Assembly (NCBI RefSeq): GCF_022201045.2
Contig: NC_068558.1
Location: forward strand, 44,791,001 to 44,855,000
Direction: 5' to 3'
Origin: Citrus sinensis
Taxonomy: Eukaryota; Streptophyta; Magnoliopsida; Sapindales; Rutaceae
DNA: 64,000 nucleotides
The translations under genes were made by a program, and so were the position numbers. The stretch's first letter is position 1. The number at the start of each line of letters is the position of its first letter. Shown here piece after piece: positions 44,340 to 58,323 of the stretch. The notes under the pieces were generated by a model. The model saw only the letters and a program-made list of their open reading frames with translations, did no database searches and had not been told where the DNA came from.

Positions 44340-47049
44340 CCCCAACAAATTTAGCGACGATATCTAAGAACACAAGGATCTATCCCGACACTAGAACACC
44401 TTCGTGATGACACCTTGCTTTATAGAATAATCAAAAGTTTTTTAACATTAGAATTGGAGAATATTGTATCAAACAATGTTGCACTGTAGTCATTGGGTGC
44501 CTCAATACATTTACACAGCTGAATACAAAAGTCACGATGATCAATAGCTTGTAATAGGACCCCTTTTTTTTTTTTTTAATGAGAGTTGGATAATGCGATA
44601 TTGTCTATTAAAATTTCTAGTTGTAATAATGAGAATGCAAGAACAACATAACTACAATGCAACATTGTCTATTAAAATAACCTCATCCTTTTGATCGTTA
44701 CTCATATACAATTTTCCGTTGCGCTCCAAATAGTTGTTGACATTTTAAATTTTCATATACAGTATACGGTACCTGACCCATAAACAAAAATGTGAGGTTT
44801 CTCAACGGAAGAGTTAGATAATTGTACTAAACAACATTGTAATATTAGTAGCATTTACTTCTCGGATGGGAGTAGAAATCTTGGGAGTGGGTGTGTAGAG
44901 CAGGGGTAGAAGTAGGTTGTTTACTTACAAGAGTAAGTTAAACAATAAGAATTGAAAACCGATTTATGTATTTATTTTGTCTTCTATTGCCACTTACTTG
45001 CAAGTGAATTGTTTCAAATTATAGTTTTATTCTTATTTAAATAATTATTTTTTAATTACAAAGTGAATAAAAAATATATTTCTAAAATAAACTATTTATT
45101 TTATTATTAGTTTCAAATAATAATAATAATATCACTTTTTTTTATTAATTTTAACTTTAATTATGTAAATTAAAAATTATTGATTAGAGCGGCACAAATG
45201 AAACGTTATTATTATTAATTATCAACATTAAATAAATACAATACTAATAAAATTTAATAAATATAATAATATTATATTTTAAAATAAAGATAGTATATGG
45301 TAACATCATTAATTCTCTATAAACGTAACAATATTATTCAAAAAATGATATTATTTTTATAATAAATGTGACATGATCTTATTTTAATAAATATAACTAT
45401 ATTATATTCAATAGTAACATTTTCCATGAAAATGGGAATTCAACTTTTCACTCTAAAAATAATGAGATCCACAAAATAAAATTTTTACTCCTCTCTTCAA
45501 ATGAGTAAGTAAACGTTAGAATAAAAAAAAAATTTATATTTTTTACTCCAGCAAATAAACACAAGAGTAATATAAGTAATGTGGTTAGGTCATTCAAATG
45601 TAAGAAGAATATTTGACATTCTCTAGGTATAGGACGAGGGCGGTAAATTTACAAAATTGTATCGTATAAAAAGTATAATATAAATTACGAAACCTGAGCA
45701 GTGTTACAGCTGGAGGAAAAATTGAATAAAAAAGAGCGGATTCTTAAATAAATTTGCCTTCTTATTTATTTATTTATTTATTTTCCCCTGACCTCGGACA
45801 TCAATATCAGGCTGCAAGGCATGGCAAATTGGCAACATAAAACGTGGTCCCCCCTCAGGCCCTCATTTAGCTTTAGCCAAGTGGTGTGCCCACATTAAAT
45901 CCTGGGGATCAAACCGAATTGCCAGGGTCCCACTTTTTATCACCAATCGGCAATCACAGCCACCGGATCAGATCAGAGCCCATACCCGCAGTATGATTGG
46001 AAGTTTTTAATTTTCGGGGACCACGACCGCCATTAATTGAAGGAAAGGCGAAAAAGTGTACAGGGCCCCACTACCAAAAAAACCGTCTGTAATATATACA
46101 TCCTACAGCTGCAAAGCTTCTGGTGTGAAACTTCACCAACTCGTGGTCCCCCGAACGCTTACCATTATAGCAAATGATGTTACCCATTAACAAATCCTTT
46201 GTACCACCAAACCAAGGTGCGTTATTTTCATTTTTATTTTTTTTTTAAAACCCATTTTATTTATGGGGGCATTATATATAGGATATTAATTTTTAATAAT
46301 TTTCATACCGAATATCAAATTTCAATGATGAAAGAGGACCATTGGTCCAATCAACTGACTGTGAGCCGTATATTGACAATATTTAAAGTAATAACGTTAC
46401 TATTGTTATAAGACAAGGATATGAAATTACTTTACTTAATTTAATCAAATTGGATGGATCCAATCCAATCCAATTCTCCAAGCATGCCGAGTTCAAATTT
46501 GTCACTTAGCGGACAAACTTGCAAGGAAATTTCATAAAGTCTGATCATAGAACATGCTGCTGCTTCTTCTTCTTCTTCTTCTTCTTCAATTCTTTTTTTT
46601 TTTTTTTTGATGGGGTCTAAAATTTTTATAAAAAAATTTCACAATCACGTTCACAATTAAGGATGGATAGCGATTGATTCCTGATTTTTTCTCTCTCACT
46701 TTTGGTTAGAGAAGTGTCAACACACAAAGCGATTTGATTACTTGATTGCTTGAAATCATAAACCTAATTTGATTATGATGAATACGTGCTAGGTAGCTTA
46801 GCTCCCCTTTGAAATTTGTTTCTTTTAGCCTTTTTGCAAAGCGTGACATTTATTCATTTTTAATTTCTTTTTTGGATTCGGTTGGTTTGGTTTACAAAAT
46901 TCTACACGGAATCATTAAGTCAAGAAGTTGGAACTTATGCAAATCTTCACGCGGATAAATTCTTAAATCTCAAATCAAGTCACGTCAATTTTACAAGTTG
47001 GGTTCTTCCTGGCTCTCAACCAGACAGCATATTATTCTTGCGGCAAACT
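44340..47049. other. Intergenic region
   Basis: This is long AT-rich DNA with ATT/AAT-rich stretches around 45100-45420. A less AT-rich block lies at 45780-46200. A (CTT)n run is at about 46562-46588, followed by a T tract. No gene is supported. Confidence 0.5.
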
Positions 47050-47156
47050 CTATGTTACATGCATGTAAGATACATGCCTCTCACATAAATAGTGTATATA
47101 TGAGACCCACATACTATTCATGTGAGAGACATGTATCTTACATGCATGTAAGATAG
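47050..47156. repeat. Foldback element or hairpin, 107 bp
   Basis: The left arm starts CTATGTTACATGCATGTAAG and the right arm ends CTTACATGCATGTAAGATAG. They are inverted repeats of about 45 bases, with CTCTCACAT..AGT pairing with ACTAT..ATGTGAGAG. The loop is short and AT-rich. A transcript would form a long hairpin. It could be a small MITE or a young hairpin RNA locus; no clear target duplication was found. Confidence 0.8.
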
Positions 47157-50100
47157 GGGATCCCTATTCTTGCCCATTATTCTTTTTTTGGCGAATGATT
47201 TATGATTTTCTGTCGAGTTTTTTCATAAATAAATATAGATAGATTTGTGTTGGGGGATGAACGATACCCAAGATCATATATAATAAATTATCCTAAAAAG
47301 ATAATAAACACATAAGCCATTGAATTGCAACACTTTTAAATAAAAATGAAATTTGGTAAAGATTACACTCAGCTGCTAAATCCTTAATAGGGAGTTTTTG
47401 TCAATTTCTATCCACTAAAATCAATATCTTACTGTTTTATTATTTTTATAATATCTAAAGATCTTCCTAACACCAAAAACTTCAAAGGAAGATAAGTTTT
47501 TTGTTTGATAATTTATCTTGAGAATGTGTAAGAAAAATATTTAAAAGTAACAAAAAGTATAAGACAAATATCTTATTATTAATTTTTTTATTCGTATTGA
47601 AACAAATATTTCTTATTTTTATTACTTAAGTTTGTTTATTTTAATTAGTATTTATATGATTTATTTAAATTATAATAAATATAAATAAAAGTGTATTTAA
47701 TAATAAAGATAATATTATATTGTCAAAAGGAAATTATTAGTTATTATAAAAATAATAAAAAAATAAATGATATATATTAATTTCAGGAAGAAAAACCTGA
47801 CAAACTGGGAAACTCCTTTCTTAACGTGACTTGACTTTATTTAATGAGATTTTTTTTTTTTCAATTTTTCCAGAATGAATAAGATTATAGTTTTAGATGA
47901 TCACCTAATTGTGTTTGTTTACACGCCAGTAAGTATTAGTAATATCCAACTCAAAAAATTTGGGTGCCGTCCCACACCGCCACCGCGCCACGTGCAAACC
48001 TTACAACGAATCAAAAGATAAACGTTAATACAACTCATCACAAAATTTAGGCGACGCTGCAACTTTGTAAGGAAATCCCCCCCGCCACCCCCCTACGTGA
48101 ATGTAATATATAACAACACGTTTACAACGACCATATCGTGTACAGAGAACACAGGGTAACATAACAACCCAAAATAATCACATAACCAACAAATCAAATT
48201 TAGACACGTATGTACGACGGGGTTGATTGTCGGTGACCATCATGTAAAGCTGTAAAGGCAGTTGCTTTTTGTAAAAGCCTCGGGCTTCTTTATTGTTATT
48301 ATTTTTCTGTCTCTCTCTCGAGTCAAAACTCAAAGCCGAACCACAACGTTGAAATGAATGTACAAAGCAATAATAATAATAATTTAAAAAAAAAAAAAAA
48401 AAGGAGGCGGTGGGCGGGGGGGCGCTAAAGCTCACACGCCAAGTAAGTAAGAAAGAAAGAGAAGAGTGAAGAGATAAAAGGTAACGTCACTCAAGTTGAT
48501 TGGACAGTGCTGTGCAGGCCGGCAGCGATTAGCCAGTAGGGAGGAAGCATAGAAGACTTTTGGTCTACGGCCACACCCCTCTTTTGTTGCGTCAAGGGGG
48601 TACCCCACTGCTTTTCTTGGGTTCTTAACCCTTCTTTTAGTTTCAGCCTTTCAGGGTTTGGTGACCTACTGACCACTGTATATGTATGGTTTTGTACATT
48701 GCTGTCAAATTTTTGAATACCAATTCGGTTCTATTTTTGTTGATTTTTGATACATTATTACTGTATAAGTTTTGTATCTCTTGTGGACATTTTCGTTCTG
48801 GACTTTTTTAGGATCCGTTTACAATTGTTTTTAGTAGGTTGAAAAGTATTTTTAAAAAAAATTATTTTGGACAAAATTATTTCATCCCCCCACATATTTG
48901 AAAAATAAAGGAGGAGTACCACTTCAAAATCTGATTTTGAAAATTATTTTTAGACTCAATATAATTCCATGTAGACACATTATCCTTACTAATTATGAAA
49001 TAAAATTATTAATTTTAAAGTTATTATTACTATTATTACCAATCATAGTGATGTAACAAACTAAAAAAAATTAAATTAAAGATGTAAAATCTTTATTTTA
49101 GTTATTTAATTATTATAAAAATATTTCATGTATATGTTTATAAATGTGTACGTAAATTTTATTCAATATTATGTCAAATTTTAACAGTAAAATTTATCAA
49201 ATACATACAATTACTTTTATAATTTATAACATTTTTAAAAATAAATTTTATTAAATATTTAACTGATTCTCATGATTATTTTTATAATATAAATTGATAG
49301 TAATTATTTTAAAAGTTATGTTGTTACCAAACTAGTCCTCAATAGTGTGATGAATTTTAAAATCGTTAAAATTAATGAGGTGCGTCAATAATTTGGTCCG
49401 CACCTACTCGTTGTCAAATATCACGTTGCCAAGCAAGCATCACCTAAGATTACGGAAAATCTCCGTGTGGTTCAAGCCCAAAGATACTTAACAAATTAAA
49501 TTCAATTAGGCAGTTAATCCAAATATAGTTAAAGATATTTTGGCCTTTTTTCCGCGCATTGACAGCTTGATTGTTACGATTTTCAAAAGTATCAACTTTG
49601 ATGATTATACATAATCTTCCAATTAGAAAAAAATTGTCATGTAATTAATCAGTCAATGATGCGTGATGCTTAGTTTCTGTAAAGATTCCAAAAGGTGGGA
49701 GCCACAGCTGATACAGTAAAAAGTCCCATGCCATATCATTCTTTTTCTAACTTTGGTCAACAAAAGTTCGCCACGTGTACTATTTAACCCTGTGATTTAA
49801 TTTTCTTTTTCCCTTTTATTGTTTTTGTTTTTTTTGGGTTAGGATCGCACAATTTTTTCACATTTCGGTACAAACTGTGACACGCTTTGGAAAAGTAGGG
49901 GCACGTGCATTAGACGGTGAGAGAAACATTAAAGCTTAATAATTAATTATATTTTAGTGATAAGATAAGAAGGTTTTCACAAGACTCTTCCACTTGTATA
50001 ACAAGCCATTAACATTAACATAATCGAACTTAGCTTTTTCCATCACGTGCACCTAAATTTTGTGATGGGTTTTCAATATACCGTGTACTTGAATGTTGGA

Positions 50101-50330
50101 AACTCTTTATTACATACAATTAAACTCTCTAACTTTGTAACTTTTGTCTAATACCGCATCATTTGAGTGTCTTTTATGCTTTATATTATTACATTGCAGT
50201 AAAAATTTTTACTAGCACCCTATTTATTGGAGTAGTTCGAGTATGTCGACTATTCTAAAAAAAAAAAATTGAACGAAATTTGATCTCCCTTATTCTTAAA
50301 AAACTTCAAATCTCTTCACTTTCGCATTAG
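47157..50330. other. Intergenic region
   Basis: This is AT-rich, except for about 48030-48680, which is richer in G+C and has an A tract followed by a GGCGG-rich run at 48386-48426. The frames at 48178-48676 are short and show no family features. No gene is supported. Confidence 0.5.
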
Positions 50331-50334
50331 TTTT

Positions 50335-50600
50335 GGTTCAATAATAAATTGGTCTACTTACAAAAGATTGAAAAAAAAAAGAAAGAAACAATCCTCACTA
50401 AGGTGAGCTTATTTTCACATGATTTTTTGTTCAATAGTAAATCGGTCTACTTGCAAATGATTAAAAGAGAAACACCCCCCCCCCCCAAGGGTAAGATGAG
50501 TTTATTTCCACATGAATTTTATGTTCAATAGTAAATCGGTCAACTTATAAAAAATAAACAATTCTCATTGAGGTGAATTTACTTCCTCAGGTCTTTTTAT
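50335..50600. repeat. Tandem repeat of about 85-95 bp, about 2.8 copies, with a C homopolymer
   Basis: TTCAATA(A/G)TAAATYGGTC recurs near 50337, 50429 and 50523, each followed by a purine-rich stretch and a GAG(C/T)TTA..TTTCAC-type segment. The middle copy contains a run of about 13-14 C at 50474-50487. Confidence 0.75.
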
Positions 50601-53230
50601 GTGTATATGAATGCGTATATGGAGAGACTCATCCCCTTCTTACATGAGTTTTGAAACTTCAACGATCATACCAAATCGGCATTCAATATTTTGAAGGAAA
50701 AAAAGAACAAAAAAATCCATCTTGTGTATGTGGAAGACTCGAGTATCTCTTCTAAATATGAATGATAAAGAAAGTGTCTATGATTCGGTGATTGAATAGC
50801 CCCGAATTTATTACATTTATATACAATAGGTTCGTGCCAATAAATGTTGCGAAGTACGATCCATGCATTGTCAATTTTTTTAGATGTGAATGGGTTCCCG
50901 AATTAAGGCGTTTTCAATTATTATAGCACAAGTGTCATTTTACTGATGTGTGTAAGCTCCTTGTTGCACTAAATGAGTATCGATTTGTCACCAAATGCAT
51001 GTTGTTGAGGGTTGGCATCAATCAATGCCTCATGGCTCATTGTCACTGGATACTATTTTTCAACCCTAATTTATTAAGGCAATGATTCAATATTCTGTTT
51101 AGTCATAATTCTACGCACGAATTCGTTTCTTCCATTTATTTATTATTATTATTTTTTTGTTAAGGAAAAAAACATTATTCTTCAGAATTGCTTAAATCAC
51201 ATAAGTTGATAGAAATTTTGAAGTGGGTATGGTTTACTCAAAATACAACAAGAGAAAAAAATTTAATAAATGATAATGTTATTAAAATAATTCAATCATA
51301 AAATGCAGACATAACAAAATAATTAGTACAATTTGGTTACTTATATATTCCTAAAACTTTAGATGACATTAACTGTTCAATAATGCATCGACAAATTTAG
51401 ATTGATAGAACCTAATATATATATATATATATATATATTTGTCTTGTTGAGAAATGGAAGGTTACTTATACACTCCTAATGCGTTGTTCACATAATTTTT
51501 CATCTGTTTGTTTGCAATTTTTTTTTTAAAAATTCAACTCAACTCATTGACATCGGGCAAATCGCTTCACGTGTAGGGTATTACAAAAATTGTACATCAT
51601 AATTAAAAAGACTAGGTTGGTAAGTTAATAAATAAGACCTAAGAAAGTCAATAATTTAATAGTTTGATTGCACGAAACAAGGCAAGGAATATGATTATCT
51701 TTCATTTTATTTTTTCTTAAGAGTGATAGCTCCTAGAATTCGATTTCCCAAAGGCATTTCAAAATTGTAGCTCAGAGTATCACTACGAAATTATCTGGCA
51801 AAGTCCAAGCCATCCCACTCGAGGGCAAGAGAGAGATTCCCGGAGAACCGAGCGTGGGCTTAATAATTAATTCCATTAATTTCTAATTTTATTAATCAAT
51901 ATTTTAATCCTAATCGCGGTTTTATTACATTTAAATAATCGACTCTACGTGCAAGACAACTCATCTTCCCCATTCATTTATTCCATAAATTAATTAAACT
52001 AATACTAATCTGATTAATACCTAAATTTCTGAGCAAAAGATTCAAAATATTTTAACACAAACCTTTTTTTCGCTGTTTCCTAAAATAAATAATACTATTT
52101 TCCACTTTTCAAAAACGAAATGTTTTACAAAACAGTAGAGACGGGTCTTGCGGTTGCCATCGATAACGACGCCTACCAACGAGAGACCAACCAACGGTGA
52201 AGATCTCCCCTTTTCGAACGTCAAATCTGGAGCGTTCATTTTTAACTCCTTTTCAGCTTTTTCGACATAAAAAGGACAGGTCTATGGACTCCATACAGAA
52301 ACAGTGCAAACCCATAGTACCATGTCCTTTTCTCAGACTGACAACATTGCCCCTCATTTATATGGAACCAAAGCACAAACTCTGTCACATGTAAGGGCTG
52401 TTTTCGTCATTGAAACTGTAAAAGGAATCAATTATTTCTTTTCCTGATACCATGTCGCGCACCTGAGGTAATTGAAGGCACCCTAGAGCTCTTTTCACCA
52501 CCCATTTTTCTATACGCAGGTCTTGCATGTACAGTGTACTTTCTAATCAAACAAAATTTTCATAATTTATGTTCTTTTCTCTTATAAAATCAAGGCCGTC
52601 GGATGAGGTGAATAAAAAAAAAAATGCCGTACCTCCTCTGATCTCTGAAACCATGAATCAGAAACAGTAAAACGTGATTGGACGGCCATGATGTCAAAAT
52701 AAACCAAACTTTCACATCAGATCATTCCTCATCATTATTTTAACCTTTCTCCCCTCCCGTCGTGTGGTCCCCACCATATCCGATCCCCTCAGATCCAGCC
52801 GTGCAACACGAATCATGAGATTCCCTCCTCCACCATTCTCCCTACACATGATAACACTTTATCAAAACTCCCCTCTCCCCCTCCCCCTCTCTCAAACACA
52901 CGATAATTTCAAATTTTCCAATTTCGCACGATAATATCAGTGCCTCGACATATATAACTCACAAAACGAATTGCCACCTCTGCCCTCGTTTCACGCCCTT
53001 TACGTACACCCGTTTTCTGCGGCTCCCCTTCGTCGTCTACGGATAAGATCAATGTAACTCCCACCGTCCATCCAACGGACACAATCAATTTTTAAGGACG
53101 TGTCAAAGTTTCAACCGTCAGGCTACCTGACTTAAGTTATTTAACTCTAGTTAAAATCTAACCTCACCGGTCAACTTTAATAAAATCCTTATCTCAGTTT
53201 CTCTCTCTTGTCCTACTCTTGACTTTCTCT
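50601..53230. other. Intergenic DNA and TIR1-like promoter
   Basis: This AT-rich DNA has a (TA)n microsatellite at about 51415-51440. From about 52590 the sequence becomes CT-rich and less AT-rich, with CCCTCTCCCCCTCCCCCTCT near 52870. This is the likely promoter and 5'UTR region of the TIR1-like gene. No other gene is supported. Confidence 0.5.
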
Positions 53231-53413
53231 CTCTTCACTTCAGCTCTCTCACAATTTCACGAACTCGTTACCAAGTATAATAAGCGTTTTTGTTGATGGC
53301 ATTTCAGATCTAGCAAATAAAAAAAATAAAGAAAAAGAAACCAAAAAACAACAGAAGAAACTCCAGCTAGTAAGTATCAGTGGAATTTGGAATCGAAACG
53401 GTGAGTTTCATTA

Positions 53414-56400
53414 ATGTTGAAGAAAATGTCATACTCATCCTTGCCGGAGGATGTATTAGAGCACGTGTTTTCGTTCGTTCAGTCGGATAAAGACCGGAAC
53501 GTGATATCACTGGTGTGCAAGTCGTGGTATGAGATCGAGCGGTGGTGCAGGCGGAGGATATTCGTCGGAAACTGTTACGCAGTGAGTCCTCGGATGGCGA
53601 TAAGGCGTTTCCCGGAGGTGAGATCGGTGGAGCTCAAAGGAAAGCCGCACTTTGCTGACTTTAATTTGGTTCCCGAGGGGTGGGGCGGGTACGTCTACCC
53701 GTGGATCAGGGCCATGGCGGGCGGGTACCCGTGGCTTGAGGAGCTCAAGTTGAAGCGGATGGTTGTTACGGATGAGAGCTTGGAGCTGATTGCCAAGTCG
53801 TTTAAGAATTTTAAAGTTTTGGTTTTGAGTTCTTGTGAGGGCTTCTCCACTCACGGACTTGCTGCCATTGCTGCCGATTGCAAGTAAAGTTTCAATTTTT
53901 ATTTTTTAAAAAATTGAATTTTTGAGTTTGTTAGTTAAGTAGCAAAATGTGCTAATAATTGATACGGTGTTGCATGTTGTTCTCTTTTAGCTAATTAAGC
54001 TAAAATTCTTTTTTTTTTCTCTTCTTTTTTTTTCGAGTGGGTAGCGATGATGAATGTGTGAAAAGATCTCATTTTTATTTTTGCTTTCTTTTTCTAACTA
54101 AAGTTATCATTTTGTTCATCTTTCATAATTATCTTTGCGGAAATAACCTCATTATGTTTGCTTGACTTGGTAGATTTTTAGGTTTAGTTTGTAGACGTAA
54201 AATGTGAAATCTTTGTGTCTTATTTGGGGTTGCCTTATTTTATTTTATTTTTAATTTGCTTTTTTTTTTCAGTTTCATAGATCTGTTATTGTGTTTGTTT
54301 TTGGAACTGTTAATGTGTAAAATCTGGTCAAGATTGCTTGTTTTCTTCCGGTAGTCCATGTTCTGGGCAAATGCCTTCCGGAATCATGTTTTGTTTCAGC
54401 TTCTTGGGCAATGTAGGTTTTCTTTGGATTCCTCAATTATAGATTTCTTTTTCATATGCTGATGAAGTGGGGAGAATAGTTCTCTTGAGTTTGCTTCCTT
54501 CTAATTATGTTTTTGAAGATTCTGATGATTTAATTACTTCAAAATTGGTTCTTGTTTTCTGAGAGAACTTTGGGTGTTGTTTTTATATATATATATATAT
54601 ATATATATGTTGAATTAAACCTTGCATAATGGAATTGACAATTTTGGGTTTAGTGTGAGATTCCTGGTTGAGTGAGTAGAGCAATCAAATAAAAAGGGAG
54701 GAAAAAAATAGCTTCATTTTCTTGGTGCTGTGGTTGTAAAGAAAATTAGCTTTAATAACCAGTATACCATGACAATGATGGAACTGAGCTGCTAAAATTT
54801 TTCAGTATTCTACTTTCTCTTATATTATTTGGTTATTTCTGTTAGTGGGTAGTTTATGGATTTATGATTATGTCATTAATATTTTATACTTACATCAACC
54901 TTGCAATGATGTTTGCCATTGCAGGAACTTGAAAGAGTTAGACTTGTGGGAGAGTGACGTGGAAGATCCGAGTGGGAATTGGCTCAGCAAATTTCCAGAT
55001 ACATGTACATCACTGGTATCTCTTAACATTGCTTGCCTAGGGTCAGAGGTTAGTTTTTCAGCTCTTGAGCGCTTGGTGGTTCGGTGTCCCAATCTGAGGA
55101 CTCTGAGGCTCAACCGTGCTGTGCCTCTTGAGAAACTTGCCCACCTACTTCGCCAGGCACCTCAGCTGGTTGAGTTGGGTACAGGCACCTACTCAGCAGA
55201 TCTGCGCCCCGATATCTTTTCAAACCTAGCGGGAGCTTTTTCAGGCTGTAAAGAACTTAAGAGCCTGTCTGGATTTTGGGATGTGGTTCCAGCTTATCTT
55301 CCTGCTGTTTATTCTGTTTGCTCTGGCCTAACAACCTTGAATTTGAGCTATGCCACCATCCAAAGTCCTGATCTAATCAAGCTTGTTAGCCAATGTCCAA
55401 AATTGCAGTGTCTTTGGGTAAGTCCGTCTTATTTGTTTGAGTTATAAATGAAAATGTCATTCTGTTGTGCTTTGCTTGCATGCTTTAGTTTAAACACTAG
55501 TACTTGATAATTCTACACTTTGAATAATTTGTCATGAAATATGGATGGGCTAATAAAATTTCATTTGAATTTAAATACTGCAATTTAAAGGTTTTATCAT
55601 TTGGTCTCCATCTGTAGGTTTTCCTACTATTTGTTTTGTCAATATGGTTTGGATCTGGCTTCCAAAAATTGGTTGCATCTTCTATTTTCTATACTGTAGT
55701 GTGCTGATGAAGAGATAATTTACAAATAACAGGTACTGGATTACATTGAAGATAGTGGCCTTGAAGCCCTTGCAGCAACTTGCAAGGACCTACGAGAATT
55801 GAGGGTGTTCCCATCTGAACCTTTTGGTGACGAGCCAAATGTATCCTTGACAGAACAAGGGCTTGTTCTTGTTTCTGAGGGCTGTCCTAAGCTGGAGTCA
55901 GTTCTCTACTTTTGCCGCAGAATGTCTAATGATGCCTTAGTTACCATTGCCAAGAACCGTCCCAGCATGATTCGTTTTCGTCTTTGCATTATTGACCCTC
56001 AGACTCCTGATTACTTGACCCTCGAGCCACTGGATGTGGGTTTTGGAGCCATTGTTCAGCATTGCAAGGATCTCCGGCGCCTCTCCCTCTCTGGTCTTCT
56101 CACAGATCGTGTTTTCGAGTACATTGGGACGTATGCTAAAAAGTTAGAAATGCTATCTGTGGCCTTTGCTGGAGAGAGTGATTTGGGACTCCATCACGTG
56201 CTGTCTGGGTGTGATAGCCTTCGGAAACTGGAGATTATGGACTGTCCCTTTGGGGACAAGGCTCTTTTGGCCAATGCTGCGAAGCTGGAGACAATGCGAT
56301 CCCTTTGGATGTCTTCATGTTCAGTGAGTTTTGAAGCATGTAAACTGCTAGGTCAGAAGATGCCCAGGCTGAATGTTGAAGTTATTGACGAGAGTGGACC

Positions 56401-56527
56401 CCCAGATTCAAGGCCGGAGCTCCCTGTTAAAAAGCTTTACATATACAGAACTGTCACCGGGCGGAGGATTGACATGCCTGGTTTTGTTTGGAATGTGGGT
56501 GAAGATTCTGCATTGCGGCTTTCTTGA
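53414..56527 (+). CDS. TIR1-like: Auxin receptor F-box protein, TIR1/AFB1 clade
   Basis: This is the substrate-recognition subunit of SCF-TIR1; with auxin as glue it binds Aux/IAA repressors for ubiquitination. Three exons join in frame: 53414-53883, 54925-55417 and 55733-56527, giving 585 residues (Arabidopsis TIR1 has 594). The start is [14 protein letters not shown]; an in-frame Met follows at 53426. The F-box lies at residues about 9-50 ([14 protein letters not shown], then [14 protein letters not shown]). The leucine-rich repeats show [20 protein letters not shown] (phosphate cofactor and degron region), RFRLCII with the pocket Arg, and [19 protein letters not shown] with the pocket Ser. 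It ends [15 protein letters not shown]. The features match TIR1 rather than AFB2/3. A miR393 site lies in exon 3. It is intact. Confidence 0.96.
54584..54609. repeat. (TA)n microsatellite in TIR1-like intron 1
   Basis: About 12 AT dinucleotides lie in the first intron. Confidence 0.9.
56288..56309 (+). promoter_or_regulatory. miR393 target site in the TIR1-like mRNA
   Basis: The coding sequence contains CAATGCGATCCCTTTGGA, complementary to the 5' 18 nt of miR393 as I recall it. Mismatches fall only at the far 3' end of the miRNA. It lies in the codons for ETMRSLWM, the same place as in known TIR1/AFB genes. miR393 cleavage of TIR1/AFB transcripts is established in many plants. Confidence 0.9.
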
Positions 56528-58323
56528 CTGATGTTCTGCAAATCAAGCTCCGAGTATCTATCTTCAGACTCTTGGATATTTACAAAGCAGGTGCATGCTT
56601 TATATGCTGCTCATTGTATCATGTTTTTTTTCTATTGCTTAATAGAAATGCAGTCCTTGTTGAAGTTGGGGACAACTTATGGAGGGTATACAGAGGCTCA
56701 AGAGCTCGATTGCCATTCATTTTACACTTGGCTGAGCTATGGCATACCAACTAGTGATTAATAAAGAGAAGATATGAAGCTCCTGCTGTTGGTGGTATTA
56801 TCAATTAGAGTTGTTATTTTACTTCGGCATAGTTACCATGTATACTATTGGCAAGACTTTTTGCATGTGTAAGCATTCGCATCATCTTTTTGTTAAAGCT
56901 AGTAATGGTCGACTTATGTACTCATTTGTACCACTTGTAGCCCTTGAGGAATAAAATTTAAAATTTTGTTGCATCTCCTGTACTGGAGTACTATTTTTGT
57001 TGGCTTTATACGTTGGGAAATGGGTTCATCATCGTATTTTTTTTCTTTGACATGAGTAGTGTTACACTGTTTCTAATGTCAAAAAGTATTTCTATCACTT
57101 GTGTATAAAATACCTACTTTTTTTCACTGTTCTCATATTAAATAAGAGGAACCCCAAAATCTTCACCAAGATTGAAAGAAATTTAATGCAGAAAGCAAAG
57201 CAACGAGGCCGGGTGCAAAAAAGCTTCCTTCTGAATTCTCTGATAGATGGTGATTCCAGTTCCAGGTATGAGAAGTTTCAGCCTTTTTTTTTTTTTGGCC
57301 CTTTTTGTGTTTTTCTAATTTATGGACCTTGTCTGTTGTGCCACGTGATAGATTCGGTGACATTTACTGTTCACAACTTCGCTACAATTTACGCTCTCTT
57401 TTCTACGCCACCTGCTTAAAATCTGCCGGCCCAGCAATCCAAAGCAGTAACATAAATCTCCTCACTTTGAACGTCAGATACCCAGAGAGGCAGAGGATCA
57501 AAAAGCGAATGAGTAATTATACAGTAATTAATAAATGACAAGAAAAAGAAAAATCTAAGCAAAAGATATTACATACATGAGCGACAAACAGAAAACAACA
57601 CCACTCACCACAGACACCAGAATCCCAACCCACAAAGAGTGACCAAGATGATGAAGTATTATTAGTAGATGAAATAAGAGATGAGGATATGATATCGGTG
57701 TCTGTCAGAGTGGCGTAATCACCCCAAAATTGAATACATTTTTATCAATTTGATGATGGTCACACACGTTTGATGTATTTATTATGATATAATCATTTTT
57801 ATTCCCTCTGTTATTATGGTTGTTGGCCGAATCCATTTCTCAGTAAACTGCATTATGATAACATGGTAACTCATGAATAATAGTAACACAAATGGTTACC
57901 ACTTACGAGGGTCCACTTATTTGATGCCAAAGGTGGTGAAAAATGGGGGAACCCCAAGTGAGTGAATCATGATTGTAGCATCGTGCCACTCAGCTTCAAC
58001 AATTATGATGGTCCATATGATTTTGTTGCCTTGCTTTTATTATCCATTTCAGTCTGGACAATTCGTTACCAAATTTGCATTGTAATGGGGGTAATTAAAT
58101 TTGTATAGACCAGTAAGTAGCATCAACAATCGACCACATGAACTAAGGCACTGTTTCTAGTCCAGTAGCCCTTGCTAGAATATCGCGTGCCAACAAACCT
58201 AGTTTTGGAGGTCTTCCAGAGCCTTGAAGAAAAATGCAGCATGATAAGACTTTCCAGATGTGACTTGAATCTTGACTTCGACTTGTGGCAAATAAACAAA
58301 ATGGAGAGACTTGACTTGAAGAA
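56528..58323. other. TIR1-like 3'UTR and intergenic DNA
   Basis: The first 400-450 bases are probably the TIR1-like 3'UTR (AATAAA near 56950). The rest has no supported gene. The frames at 57099-57538 show no family features, and the one at 58123-58550 on - overlaps the next candidate. Confidence 0.5.

Noticed and set aside
48178-48676. Two - strand frames in a less AT-rich stretch
   Set aside because: They include an A tract coding Phe run and a GGCGG run, and show no domain, splice context or start context.
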